Source of the DNA: Prototheca cutis
Taxonomy: Eukaryota > Chlorophyta > Trebouxiophyceae > Chlorellales > Chlorellaceae
Assembly: GCA_002897115.2 (NCBI GenBank)
Contig: BCIH01000013.1
Coordinates: 267,509 to 286,208, forward strand
DNA: 18,700 nt
Direction of reading: 5' to 3'
Part shown: one piece after another, positions 9,504 to 18,700 of the stretch
Numbering within the stretch: the stretch's first letter is position 1
How the letters are laid out: every line of letters starts with the position of its first letter
Program-made: the position numbers and the translations under genes
The notes under the pieces: model-generated
Seen by the model: only the letters and a program-made list of their open reading frames with translations
What the model was told of the DNA's origin: nothing
The model's database searches: none

Positions 9504-11675
9504 ATGGCAGCTTGCTCCTTCGACGCTGGCCGCGCCGCGGCATCGGTGCGGACCAGCAAAGGCCCCCAGGCCTTTGCCAGGCTCCGTCCTGCGCGCTGCC
9601 AGCTTGCTGCCTCGAGGCTTGTGCCAGCACAACAGCAGCGCTCGCACATTTGCGGCATCAGTACTCGCCGGTAAGATTGGAGGATGCGGCCTCCCAGCCG
9701 CATTTGCAGTAGGGGTTGGGGTGTCGGGAGGGATGGGTGCCCCCAGCCACCGGTCTCCGGTGCTGATGATGGACGACCACCCTGAGTGCTGGGCGGCCAA
9801 GGGCCAGGCCTGCGCGCATTTTCGGCCCCATTTTTACTGCTAATGTGCTGATCTGGCTCCTGACCCGCACGCAGATCGCTGATCGTGTGTGCTGTGTCGA
9901 AGAACGGCAGTTCTGGCACGGCCACCGAGGTGCCCAGCAAGTTTGACTACGATCTCCTGATCATCGGCGCGGGTGTGGGAGGGCATGGCGCCGCCCTGCA
10001 CGCCGTATCCAAGGTAGGCTCGTTGTGCTTGGTGAAGGGGAGAATGAAGGCTTGTGTTGCAGGGACGACCGAGTGTTCGGAATGAACGTGTAGCCCCTGG
10101 GAGGGGGGGCGTCGGGGGTGTCGCAGGCAAACCTCCCAGCATTGTAAATACGGTGTTGGTGGACACAAGCATGCATTCACACGTAGTGATGGCTAATAAC
10201 GAACTCAAGCAAACACACTACAGGGCCTCAAGGTCGGGATTGTGGAGGGTCACGACATTGGCGGGACGTGCGTGAACAGGGGTTGCGTTCCGTCAAAGGC
10301 GCTGCTGGCGGCGGCTGGGCAGGTCCGCACGCTGCGCAACGAGCACCACATGAAGCANCTGGGCCTGGCGATCGAAAACGTGTCCTTTGACCGTGGCGCA
10401 ATCGCGGGGCACGCGGCCAACCTGGCCAAGACCATCCAGGGCAACCTCCGGCGGTCCCTGGAGGCACTGGGCGTGGACATCCTGGTGGGCCAGGGGAAAT
10501 TTGCGGGCCCGCACACCGTGAAATACTCGCTGCCAGGCCGCGTGGACGTCGGCGGCACGGCCACGGCGCGTGACATCATCATTGCTACGGGGTCGGTGCC
10601 CTTTGTCCCCGGCGGGATTGCAATCGACGGCAAGACGGTGTTCACCTCCGACCACGCGCTCAAGCTGGACTGGCTGCCCAACTGGGTAGCCATCATCGGG
10701 TCGGGGTACATTGGCCTGGAGTTTAGCGATGTCTACACGGCCCTGGGCAGCGAGGTGACGTTTGTGGAGGCCCTGCCCGAGCTCATGCCCGGGTTTGACC
10801 GCGAGATTGCCAAGCTCGCCCAGCGTGCGCTCATCCAGGCTCGCCCCATCGATTTCCGGACGGGCGTCATCGCCTCGCGCGTCACGCCTGGCGTCCCCGG
10901 GGTCAAACCGGTGCTCATCGAGCTCACCGACGTCAAGACCAAAAAGGTCGTGGAGGAGCTGGAGGTGGACGCGTGCCTGGTGGCCACGGGGCGGGCCCCC
11001 TACACTGCGGGACTCGGCCTCGCCACGATCGACGTCGCAACGGATCGCCGTGGGTTTGTCCCCGTGGACGAACACATGCGTGTGCTGGACCCCGCGGGTC
11101 GCCCCGTGCCCCACGTCTACTGCATCGGCGACGCCAACGGCCGGTACATGCTGGCGCATGCGGCCAGCGCACAGGGCGTCGCGGCCGTCGAGACCATCGC
11201 GGGCACCGACCGCGTGGTCGACCACCGTGCGGTGCCGGCGGCCTGCTTCACGCACCCAGAAGTCGCGTTTGTCGGTCTGACTGAGGACGCCGCGCGCGAG
11301 GAGGCCGGGGCCAAGGGCTACGGCGATGTTGTTGCCGTGGCCAAGACCTACTTCAAGGCCAACTCCAAGGCGCTTGCCGAGGCCGAGGCTGACGGGATGG
11401 GCAAGTTGATTTATCGCCGGGACTCGGGCGAGATCCTGGGTGTCCACCTCTACGGCCTGCACGCTGCCGACTTGATCCACGAGTTTTCCAATGCCATGTC
11501 CGCGGGCCAGCACGTGCAAGACCTCTACTTCCATGTCCACGCCCACCCCACCACATCTGAAGTCGTTGAGGAGCTCATCCGCCACGCCAAGGTCGATGTG
11601 CCCGCGCCGGCCAAGCTGGTTTCACAGTCCAAGAAGGAGACGGTCCCTGCCTCCAAGGTCCCCGCCGCCGCCTGA
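9504..11675 (+). CDS. LPD: Plastid dihydrolipoamide dehydrogenase (E3)
   Basis: Exons 9504-9670, 9875-10013 and 10224-11675 give 585 residues. E3 reoxidises the lipoyl groups of the plastid pyruvate dehydrogenase complex with FAD and NAD+, supplying acetyl-CoA for fatty acid synthesis. Visible parts: an Ala/Arg/Ser-rich transit peptide of about 62 residues ending near SLIVCAVS; the FAD-binding GAGVGGHGA (87-95); the redox-active disulfide in [13 protein letters not shown] (Cys118 and Cys123); ATGSVPFVP; the NAD-binding GSGYIG (261-266); the second FAD motif [14 protein letters not shown]; and the catalytic HAHPTTSE (His543, Glu548). The wording [14 protein letters not shown] and [14 protein letters not shown] is that of plastid rather than mitochondrial E3. 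The first intron has a GTAAGA donor, and all joins keep phase. The start is the first ATG in the leader exon. N at 10357 leaves one residue (His or Gln) undefined. Confidence 0.96.
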
Positions 11676-12364
11676 ACGCTGCCAGCGAGGCCACCTTCCC
11701 GGTGAATGTTGAGCCCTTTTCCGTTCTCAGCGGGTAAGCCCGAAGCTCGCCCGTTCTCAAGGGACAAGAAAAACAGGCTCATGCACTCGGCAAACCCGCG
11801 CGTCTGCCTGGCTACCTTTACAAATGCGCACATGGTTGCCATCACGTCGCACACCCACTCCTCTCTCTCCTCAATCCGCAAAGTTCCCTGTTTTTGTGAG
11901 TGCGCATCCCAGTCGAAAGAAAACCGTCTCCGTCTGCTCTGCTGATATTCCCCCACTTGCTTCCGTGCCTTCAAACGACAAAGAAAGCCCTGCCTGGCCG
12001 GCAAGAACGCTGCCGCGCCCTGTCCCCCCCTTTGTTTGTGCGTGCTCGGGGGAGGGTCGCCCTGCTTTCTTATACAAGCGGGCGCCTCTCCTGATTGATC
12101 GGCTGGGACTGAGATTGAAATTCCCCAGGCGAGCTGTGACACGCAATCAAATTTTCGGGCCAGGCATGGAGGTAGTGGGGGTTGGGGCCGGGGGGATTGA
12201 GACACAGGCGACGGGATGGGAATATCAGGGTGCGGGGAGGCCTTGTGGTTCACCATTGCACCACCCACCCCGCAGTTAAGGAGGGAAAGCTGACCTCTCA
12301 AACACAAGCACACACGCACAGCATGACTCCCCCATGCCATGAAATCAACCCCGAGCCCCGCGTC
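11676..12364. other. Convergent 3' region between LPD and NFACT
   Basis: A 689-base gap between stop codons that face each other. It should carry both 3' UTRs and is longer than the window's other such gap. A pyrimidine-rich patch (about 11850-11875) and G-rich patches (about 12170-12240) are present. I see no conserved protein, RNA gene or repeat. Confidence 0.55.
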
Positions 12365-13578
12365 CTAACCCTCCCCCTCGCGCTGCTCTTCTTCTGCAAT
12401 GCGGCGCCCGTCGTCCGGATGCCCCGCGATCACTCTTTCTTCCCGCCGCAGCGCCACCTGACCCCGGGCAGCGCCCTTGGGCTTGAGCACGTCCTTGCCC
12501 CAGGCCACGGTCACGTCCACGGCCGTCGCGCCGCGGGCCTTGCTGAACCACGCCGCCAGGTCGGCGGCCAACTGCATGTCGGCCTCGGTGGCTGTTTGAC
12601 CCCGGTCCAGACGCAGCAGCACGTGCGCTCCGGGCACGCCTCGTGCGTGCATCCACACGTCCCAGTCCCTGGGCAGCCGCGTGCTCAGTGCATCGTTTTG
12701 CGTCGCAGTCCGGCCCACCAGCACGGAAAGCCCTGCTGGTGAGACAAACCGCCGCGGTTGGGAGGCCGCCGGGTCACGCCGGCCGCCGCCCCGGCCAGGT
12801 TTACGACCGGCCTTGGAGCCGGAGCCGGAGGGCTTGGCGCTTGGAGGCTTGATCACCCCGGCCTCCTCGAGCTCTGCCTGCAGTTCAGAAAAGGCGGCGG
12901 CGTCCTCCCGGCTGTCGCCGAGGTGGCTCAGGTTCAGGCCAGCTTGCTCCAGCTGGTCCACCCGAGCACGCGCGTCGTCCAGCAGGCTCCCCGCGGTGTC
13001 CGCGCCGCGGTCGTCCTTTCTTGCCCGTACATACATCCGCTGTGCCGTTTCGATGGGGCTGGCACCGGGGTCAAGCTCAATGGTCAGCGTCGTCCCCGGC
13101 GCTTCCCAGTCCTCCACCTCCAGCCTCCGGGTGCCTGGTTCCCATCTGTGCGGGGAAAGGGGTGGTGGTACGGACTTGGTTCAATTGGACTTTCCGAAAT
13201 TGACGAGAGAAAACAGGGATCCACAGGGCGTTCTTCTCCGATACATGACCCAGCAGCAACGCTTTGTTTTTTTGTACCTACCCACTCCCCACGTACAACC
13301 CCACCGAGCTCAAACAGATGGCTCCCCCAACACCTCCACTCACAGGTGGGCGTGGGACATGAGCAGATCGGCCTGCTTGCGCATCAGTGCCGCAGCCCTG
13401 TCGGCCTCGGCAGCTTTTTCCAGAGCTGAGACCTTGTTCCTCGCTTTCTTTAGCGCTGTCTCCACTGCACGGATGAGTGCCGCTGCGCCCTGGGCGACAG
13501 ATGGGGGATTGGGCCTATTCCCCACAGATTTCTAGCATCCCATCTCTTCGCTTGCAGCCGTGCCCGCCCGCCCGCCCG

Positions 13579-13621
<43 letters not shown>

Positions 13622-14773
13622 ACACACACACACCGTCTCAGAAGAGCTCGGCAATTGGGTGTGTGCGGCACGCACGGCGGCAAGGATGTCGATCACTCTT
13701 TCTTCCTCGTCCCGGGAACCAGCACCGGCTCCAAGCCAGAGCCACCTGCCATCGATGCCTCGTCTTGGCGACAGCGGCAGGTCCTTGGAATGCACCGACT
13801 GTGCCCACCGGCGCCACGCCGCGTGTGCCGTCCTCCACTGCTCCTCTGAAGGCTCTGCACTGGGGGCGTCTAACACGGGGTGTACTCCATGCTGCTTGCT
13901 GATGTCGCCATTGTCACCCCCCTCAGCAACGACAGAAAATCCCGCGGTGCGCCAGATCTCTGACGCGAGGGCGCCACCCACACCCCTCACAGCATGGGCC
14001 AGGGCGGCGGCGGCGTCTGGAAAGCGCGGCATCGACGCTGCCACGACGCAGTGCCAGACATCATAGTCCAGCACCACATCGGGTTCGACCCCGGGAGCTC
14101 CAGGCGGGGGGACATACACATCGCCGACCTGGAGCCGACGCAGTTGGGCCTGACGTTCGCTGAGCTGGCGTCCGGCCGCCAGCACCGTGCTCGTCGCCGC
14201 ATCGGTCAGTGCCAGGTTGGCGTGCCGCCCCGTCAGCTCTAGAAACACGTGGTGGCTGGGAGCCGGCAGCCTGGCGCTGCTCCCCGTCGGCCGGCGCGCA
14301 AAGTCCAGTCGGAGCACCCGCTCCCAGCGGACAGGCACGCTCGCTCCAATCAACACCGAGCCTGCCAGTTGTGCCTGAAGAACCCGGCCCAGCTGAAAGC
14401 CGGCCAGCCTCGGATCGTTTTTTCGTGGTGGTGGGCTGCCCAGGCCCAGATGCCCCCGTCGCGGGTGCCAGTCCAGGTGCAGCCATGCCGTGCGCTCCGG
14501 CCGGCGCAGGGTCAGGGCCAGACTGTTGGGGCCCGTCTGGACCACACCGTCCAGCCGTGAAGGTGTCCAGCGCTCTCCCAGCTCCCGTGCACACGCCACA
14601 AGAAGCGTGTAGTCAGTTGATGGGCCAGGGGGCGCCTGGGGCGGCGTGGAGAAGACCTGGCGGGCGTGCTGAAGCCTGGACCACCTGGCCGGATAAGGTG
14701 GCTGCCAGGCCCACCGGGATAAGCGGCCCGTGCCGGCCGATGGCAGCACAAACAGTCCCTGCATTGCGCTCAT
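12365..14773 (-). CDS. Organellar NFACT (RqcH/FbpA-type) protein
   Basis: Exons 14773-13634, 13489-13344 and 13145-12365 give 688 residues. NFACT proteins bind the 50S or 60S subunit holding a peptidyl-tRNA; bacterial RqcH then adds C-terminal Ala tails that mark the stalled chain for decay. The first 50 or so residues are Arg/Pro-rich and look like an organelle leader. The NFACT-N region includes ELTGRHANLAL (179-189) and continues to about 330. A helical coiled-coil part follows, with KKARNKVSALEKAAEA and RKQADLLMSHAH, then LTIELDPGASPIETAQRMY (449-467). A basic Gly-rich linker leads to the NFACT-R domain (about 560-660) with VGRTATQNDAL and DVWMHARGVPGAHVLLRL. The bacterial domain order and the leader suggest a plastid (cyanobacterial-derived) protein, not cytosolic NEMF. 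The Asp-Arg pair important in RqcH/Rqc2 appears here as Glu-Arg (WERVLRL, 150-156). The ATG at 14773 is the first in this open frame; an earlier leader exon is not excluded. Confidence 0.92.
13579..13633. repeat. C43 tract joined to (CA)6, starting at a splice donor
   Basis: A run of 43 C (13579-13621) is preceded by a few CCCG units and followed by CA repeats to 13633. In the sense of the NFACT gene, intron 1 opens with GTGTGTGTGTGTG followed directly by poly-G, so the 5' splice site itself is part of the microsatellite. The tract is intronic (intron 13490-13633). Confidence 0.95.
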
Positions 14774-15189
14774 TCAGCGCCCTTTTAGGGAGCTCTATTC
14801 ATGGATGTGTGTAGATAGGTTTGGCATCTCCTCGGGATGCCCTGAGGGCCACAGTACGGGGACCCCTCTGCGGCTGGTGCAAGACTGACCCGTGCTGCGG
14901 TCGATATCGGGACTTTTACATCGCCATGCAGCCAATGAAATGCAGTTATTGCCGAATACAGTTGTCGATTATGCCTGCTAATGTGAGCAACTCCTTCGCA
15001 CAAACTTGCCACCTTGTGTACTGTGCAGGGCAAAAATGATGACATCTTTCTGAGATCCATCGACTCCCACTTGCACAGCAAGGGCATGTTTTTCAAACAA
15101 AATGCCTGTTGGACCGTATTCCCTTGCCATGTTGCTCAGAGAATGGGTTGGGCTCCTTCTTGGCAGTAGGACAGGTCTTGCAAGGAGCA
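14774..15189. other. Upstream region of NFACT, no gene recognised
   Basis: About 416 bases 5' of the NFACT start on the minus strand, expected to hold its promoter. Open frames on both strands are short and lack recognisable motifs. No TATA-like element or repeat stands out. Confidence 0.5.
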
Positions 15190-15374
15190 GACGCCCGAGG
15201 TGCTGTGCCATCAGCTGGTGCTGCACCAACGAGGAGTGCCGGCCCCCGAAAGGCGAGCATCGTCTCTGGAACNGAGACNTGATGGCGTGTCTGAACATGA
15301 GGCACATCGTGGAACACCTGNGCAAGACTGGCGAGCGGCCTCTGCGCTTCCAGTGCCCAGCGCCGCAGTGCTGA
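15190..15374 (+). pseudogene. Possible TnpB/Fanzor-like C-terminal remnant
   Basis: In one frame the plus strand reads CCTNEEC, then KGEHRLWN, then a codon NGA (Arg if C or A at the N), D, and MACLNMRHIVEHL, then TGERPLRFQ, before a stop. The pattern of a zinc-ribbon Cys pair followed by W-N-R-D-x-x-A-x-x-N-x-x-x-I resembles the end of TnpB/OrfB-type and eukaryotic Fanzor-like proteins. Upstream the match fails: a related stretch (EVLCHQLVL) lies in another frame, as if one base were lost near 15220, and no nuclease core or leader is visible. Three N bases (15273, 15279, 15321) fall inside. This is pattern recognition only and could be chance or another zinc-ribbon protein. Confidence 0.3.
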
Positions 15375-15763
15375 TGGACATACATCCATCCATCCTGGGG
15401 GGTTATAGCCTTCCCAACTGGGGATCCGGAACCCTGGGGCTCCTTCCCTTCACCAGGACAGGGAAAGGAGGTGGTCCATCATTAAGATGGTCATCCACCT
15501 TCCTATTGCCTTGCAGAGAGTGAGAATTTTCGGCCATCAGTGATGTCCAGCAACCCCCGGGGTGATGCGACGCTGTTGCTGGCTGAGCTGGTTGCATTAT
15601 TTTGCCCTGCATGGTACATTCCAAATCGCGGTGCTATTCACTGGAGAGAGGGGTGTCGTTCGGATCAGATCGGTTTTGTCAACACGCAAGCGATAGCTGG
15701 TGATTGCCTGGCCATCGAGTGCCAGGTGGCCTCCTCAAGGCACAACCCAACAGACACAGGATC
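15375..15763. other. 3' flank of the HIRIP3-like gene
   Basis: These 389 bases after the HIRIP3-like stop (minus strand) probably include its 3' UTR. No coding pattern or RNA gene is apparent, and no TGTAA motif occurs on the transcribed strand. Confidence 0.5.
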
Positions 15764-17883
15764 TCATTCATCGTCAGAGTCCTGGAGCACCGCGCGCCGT
15801 CTCTGCAGCGCAGGTGACGTGGACGTGCATTTCGCTAGACTGCCCATTGCCTTGGCAGGCTTGTTTCGTGGTCGGTTTTCGTCGGCACTTGGACTCCCAA
15901 CATCGTTGCTGCCATCTTCTTCTTCATCTGTGCTGCTCTCGTCGTGAGCCTCTGCGCGTGTGATGAGGGAAATGCCCCGTGTTGCCGAGTCTAGCCACGC
16001 ACGGCTGGCCAGGAGCCAGCGCAGCAACAGAACTCACTTCCCAAATCAAGATATCGCACAGATCAGAGTGGTTGGTAGTTCACCTTTTCTGGTCATGCAA
16101 GTGCAATGAGTCAGCACCAGCACAAGGCAGCAGCTCACAGGCAATACCCCGAAGCGTCACCTGGTTCTGACTGCTCTGCCTCAGACACCGATTGCCGGTC
16201 ATCCTCCTCCTCCTCGTCAGACTCGACAGCTGTCTTTCGTGCTTTCTTTGTCCTTGGAGCCGGGGAAGTGTCGGAACCTGCACCAATGTCCATGTCGGGC
16301 AATCCTCGTGAATAACAAGGGCCTCATGCCACGAGATGCGCTACTCACACGCAAACCAACAGATAGTGGCGAGCGACATTCCTAACCATGGCATCACCCA
16401 CCCTGGTCAGACTCGGCATCAGAGGAGGTGGCACCATCATCGTCGCCTTCTTCTTCATCAGTCGAGCTCCCCTCCTCAGACATGTCCCTGCATTCTCAAA
16501 GCGAGAGGCACTGTCGCTCATACTGTCAGCACAGGAACCGCCAGCAAGCAACCATTTGATGTAAAGAAACACAAGAGCTGCAGAGTGCACCGTCGTCACC
16601 TGTTGGGCCCCCTTCCAGAATGCAAGCAAACAGGTGGCACCCAATCACTACACACTGCAGCGTGCCTGTAGTTGCGGACGAGCTGCCTGACTTGCCGCCG
16701 CCGTGGACCAGACATGATGTTGGAGGTGTCGATGCCATCAAGATCCCGTTCCTTGGCCAGCTTCCGGGCAACCGCATCCACTGCCTCCGGGCCTGCGGGT
16801 GGATCATCATGATGCATGCAGCATGAAGGGCAACGTGTGGTGCAGATGAGGGATGCAGCAAGGGAATGTGTGGTTGCAGTGCAAATCACAGAGCGTTTTC
16901 AAGCAGCCACACCGAACCCGGCCGCACTTGAGGCGGAGGAGAGGCCATGCTTCGCAAGGAGCCCTCGCAGCGCCTCTGCAAGGGCCGAGTCGCCCTTGCT
17001 CTTGGCATAGATGGAGGGGGGGATGCCGATGGTGGCACGCTTGCACATGTTCCGAAGCTTGAGCGTGGCTGTCGAGAGCTGGCGCCTGCCAGTGCCCGAG
17101 GCAGCGTCCGCTGCCTCCCGGTCATTCTGCCCCTCCTCCCGGGCACTCGCCACTGCTGGCCGGCTCTTCTTCTTCTTTACCTCTCCTTGGGCCTTGGAGC
17201 TGGGTTCCCTTGACTTTGCCGGAGCTGGAGCAGCAGCCTCCTTTGAGGAGCCCTTCGAGCGCTTCTTCTCCTTTTCCTGGGGGCTGGCCTTGGAGGCTGG
17301 CTGCACCCTCTCTGCTGCCCCCGTCTGTGCCACTTGTGAAGCGATCAGCTGCAACATTCACGGGCGGGGAAGGAGGGCTGCCTTCGCGGGAGCGCTCCTG
17401 CCAACATTGCGACAACTAACTGTCCGAAGAGAATCTGGGCCCCACACCTGTGAGCAGCATGCAGAGGTGCAGGAGGACTTCTCCCGTTCCACCAATTCCT
17501 CAATCGTTATTCCCCTGGAACGGTCCCATTGCCGTGTGCAAGCACCTTGTCGATGAGATCAGAGATGAAGTGCTTCTCTTCCTTGAGAGCATCTGCTGCC
17601 AGCTTGAGATCCCTCTCAAGCCTTTTCCGAACAGACTTGAGCGTGAGGGTCCTGAGGAGGGCGTTGCCAGAAGTGGTAGGAAGTTGAGCAGACGGTCAGT
17701 GCGCCGGGAGGAGCAGCTGTGGAAGGTCACCGCTACCACCACACCCTTATCATCAATGGACCTGGGAGCTGAACACCTGGTAACATTGCATGCCAAACAG
17801 ACAACTCACTCCAAATTGGCGAGAATATCCGCCTTGCATGCCTCAAAGGCATGCTCAACCTTTGTCCTGTCAATCCCGGACAT
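15764..17883 (-). CDS. HIRIP3-like histone chaperone (DEK_C plus CHZ)
   Basis: Proposed exons: 17883-17810, 17651-17546, 17348-16928, 16792 to about 16692 (or 16654), about 16487 (or 16474) to 16402, 16277-16161 and 15951-15764. These give about 360-376 residues. The start is ATG in CCAATGTCC, giving MSGIDRTKVEHAFEACK. Residues 1-60 form a DEK_C-like helical domain (TLKSVRKRLERDL, LKEEKHFISDLIDK). A Lys/Ser/Ala-rich linker follows, then a conserved block (CKRATIGIPPSIYAKSKG, LRGLLAKHGLSSASS) that runs across an intron into the CHZ motif LDGIDTSNIMSGPRRR. The tail is strongly acidic (EEGSSTDEEEGDDD, ESDEEEEDD, DESSTDEEEDG) and ends LQDSDDE. CHZ motifs bind H2A-H2B in Chz1/HIRIP3 proteins, so a nuclear H2A-H2B chaperone is likely. 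The join after the CHZ exon is uncertain: a donor at 16692 needs an acceptor at 16474, while a donor at 16654 fits the better acceptor at 16487. Confidence 0.85.
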
Positions 17884-18324
17884 TGGCCCACTTTTGAAAC
17901 AGGGCCTGTCAGGCAGCGGGGGTTGGCCAGCTTCGAACGCTCCCGTGAACGAAACGTGTCCTCTTCCTTGCCTTTAACATACAACTGCGGGGATCAATGA
18001 GGCGGAATCGGAGTGAACAAGGTCGCGGTTTGGGGTTTGCCATCAGGGCGCGCGGGCTCGGTGACAGCCACCCCTGCCGAACGGGCCCCCGGAGGAATTG
18101 ATCATAATTTGCAGGGATGCGTCGTCCGCGCCTTGGGACGCTCAGCGCTAACCCCTTTTGCACACCCTGCAACCACTTGGTTCCCTCGATGCCATGCAAT
18201 CCTGTCGGGGTGATTTACGCTGTTGCTTAAACTTTGTGAGCGGTTGCTCTGGCCTGTGAATTCCGGGTTTCCGTGCTGCTGGTTGGCAGCAGCCCTTCGC
18301 CCTTGGGTTCACAGCAGCAGTAGG
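17884..18324. promoter_or_regulatory. Divergent promoter region, HIRIP3-like gene and right-edge gene
   Basis: These 441 bases lie between two start codons pointing away from each other. It should contain both promoters. I saw no coding pattern, RNA gene or clear core element. Confidence 0.45.
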
Positions 18325-18548
18325 ATGCACTTCCTGGCTCGTGCCGGGGCCTCGGCCCTCCGCCGGTCGCAGGTGCGATGGTCTTCTCGGTGTGCATTGA
18401 CGCGGCACTGGCGACGCAGTCGGCTGGGTCTGGGTTGGGCAGCGCGGCATTGACCCCTTCGCTGCTCACAACCCCGGTCGCTCCCCCGGTGCAGGGTGCG
18501 GTGGCCGCCTTCGAGACACTTGCCAAGCGCGGATTCGCGGACAAGACG
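18325..18548 (+). CDS. 5' end of an unidentified, probably mitochondrial protein
   Basis: Proposed exons 18325-18372 and 18495-18548, joined in phase 0, encode 34 residues beginning MHFLARAGASALRRSQ and ending LAKRGFADKT. The Arg/Ala-rich start without acidic residues resembles a mitochondrial presequence, and RGFAD could be its cleavage area. The intron (122 bases, GTGCGA donor, pyrimidine-rich GGTGCAG acceptor) has the usual size for this window. A second donor (ACG/GTGCGAGT) at 18549 leads into an intron holding a long GT repeat, and the rest is outside the window. Alternatives: an acceptor at 18419, which would make a 47-base intron, or a start at ATG 18378 reading through in another frame. 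The family cannot be named from so short a piece. Confidence 0.4.
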
Positions 18549-18575
18549 GTGCGAGTATGCGTTGTATTAGTATGG

Positions 18576-18685
<110 letters not shown>

Positions 18686-18700
18686 ACGCCGGTGGAGGCT

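Noticed and set aside
10293..11585. A 430-codon open frame antisense to the LPD gene
   Set aside because: It mirrors a GC-rich conserved exon whose sense strand encodes a complete dihydrolipoamide dehydrogenase. The antisense product has no recognisable motif.
14083..14106. GGTTCGACCCC resembling a tRNA B box
   Set aside because: It lies inside the conserved first exon of NFACT, and no A box or cloverleaf fits around it.
14785..15096. A 103-codon minus-strand frame upstream of NFACT
   Set aside because: No recognisable pattern and a composition unlike the real exons. It could only be an undefined 5' region.

Overview
This is a nuclear segment of a eukaryotic alga, most likely a green alga. 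GC content is high and codons favour G or C at the third position. Coding regions are cut by many short introns, mostly about 50 to 210 bases, with GT/AG ends. Several products carry organelle-targeting leaders: a plastid-type dihydrolipoamide dehydrogenase, a bacterial-type 16S rRNA methyltransferase, a bacterial-type NFACT/RqcH protein and the mitochondrial import protein Tim50. Long simple repeats and scattered N bases suggest a draft assembly. The exact lineage cannot be fixed from this window.

Layout, left to right. (1) 240-3609, minus: a secreted protein of beta-sandwich and EGF-like modules; nine exons were reconstructed and it runs off the left edge. (2) 4026-5529, minus: RsmI-type rRNA 2'-O-methyltransferase, four exons. 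(3) 5883-7366, plus: Tim50, three exons, head-to-head with RsmI. (4) 7899-8546, minus: an unrecognised lysine-rich protein, two exons. (5) 9504-11675, plus: plastid dihydrolipoamide dehydrogenase, three exons. (6) 12365-14773, minus: organellar NFACT/RqcH-like protein, three exons. (7) about 15190-15374, plus: a decayed fragment resembling the end of a TnpB/Fanzor-like protein. (8) 15764-17883, minus: a HIRIP3-like histone chaperone with DEK_C and CHZ regions, about seven exons. (9) from 18325, plus: the first two small exons of a gene that continues past the right edge.

Exon joins were chosen where GT/AG sites, reading phase and family motifs agreed. For RsmI, Tim50, LPD and NFACT every join keeps the phase. 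The genes are not an operon. A loose theme is organelle upkeep: plastid or mitochondrial rRNA modification, ribosome-associated quality control, plastid acetyl-CoA synthesis and mitochondrial protein import. I found no tRNA, rRNA, CRISPR array, intact mobile element or clearly new multi-gene system. The items most worth a second look are the modular EGF protein, the NFACT protein with an altered key motif, the TnpB/Fanzor-like relic, and the simple repeats that begin exactly at 5' splice sites.
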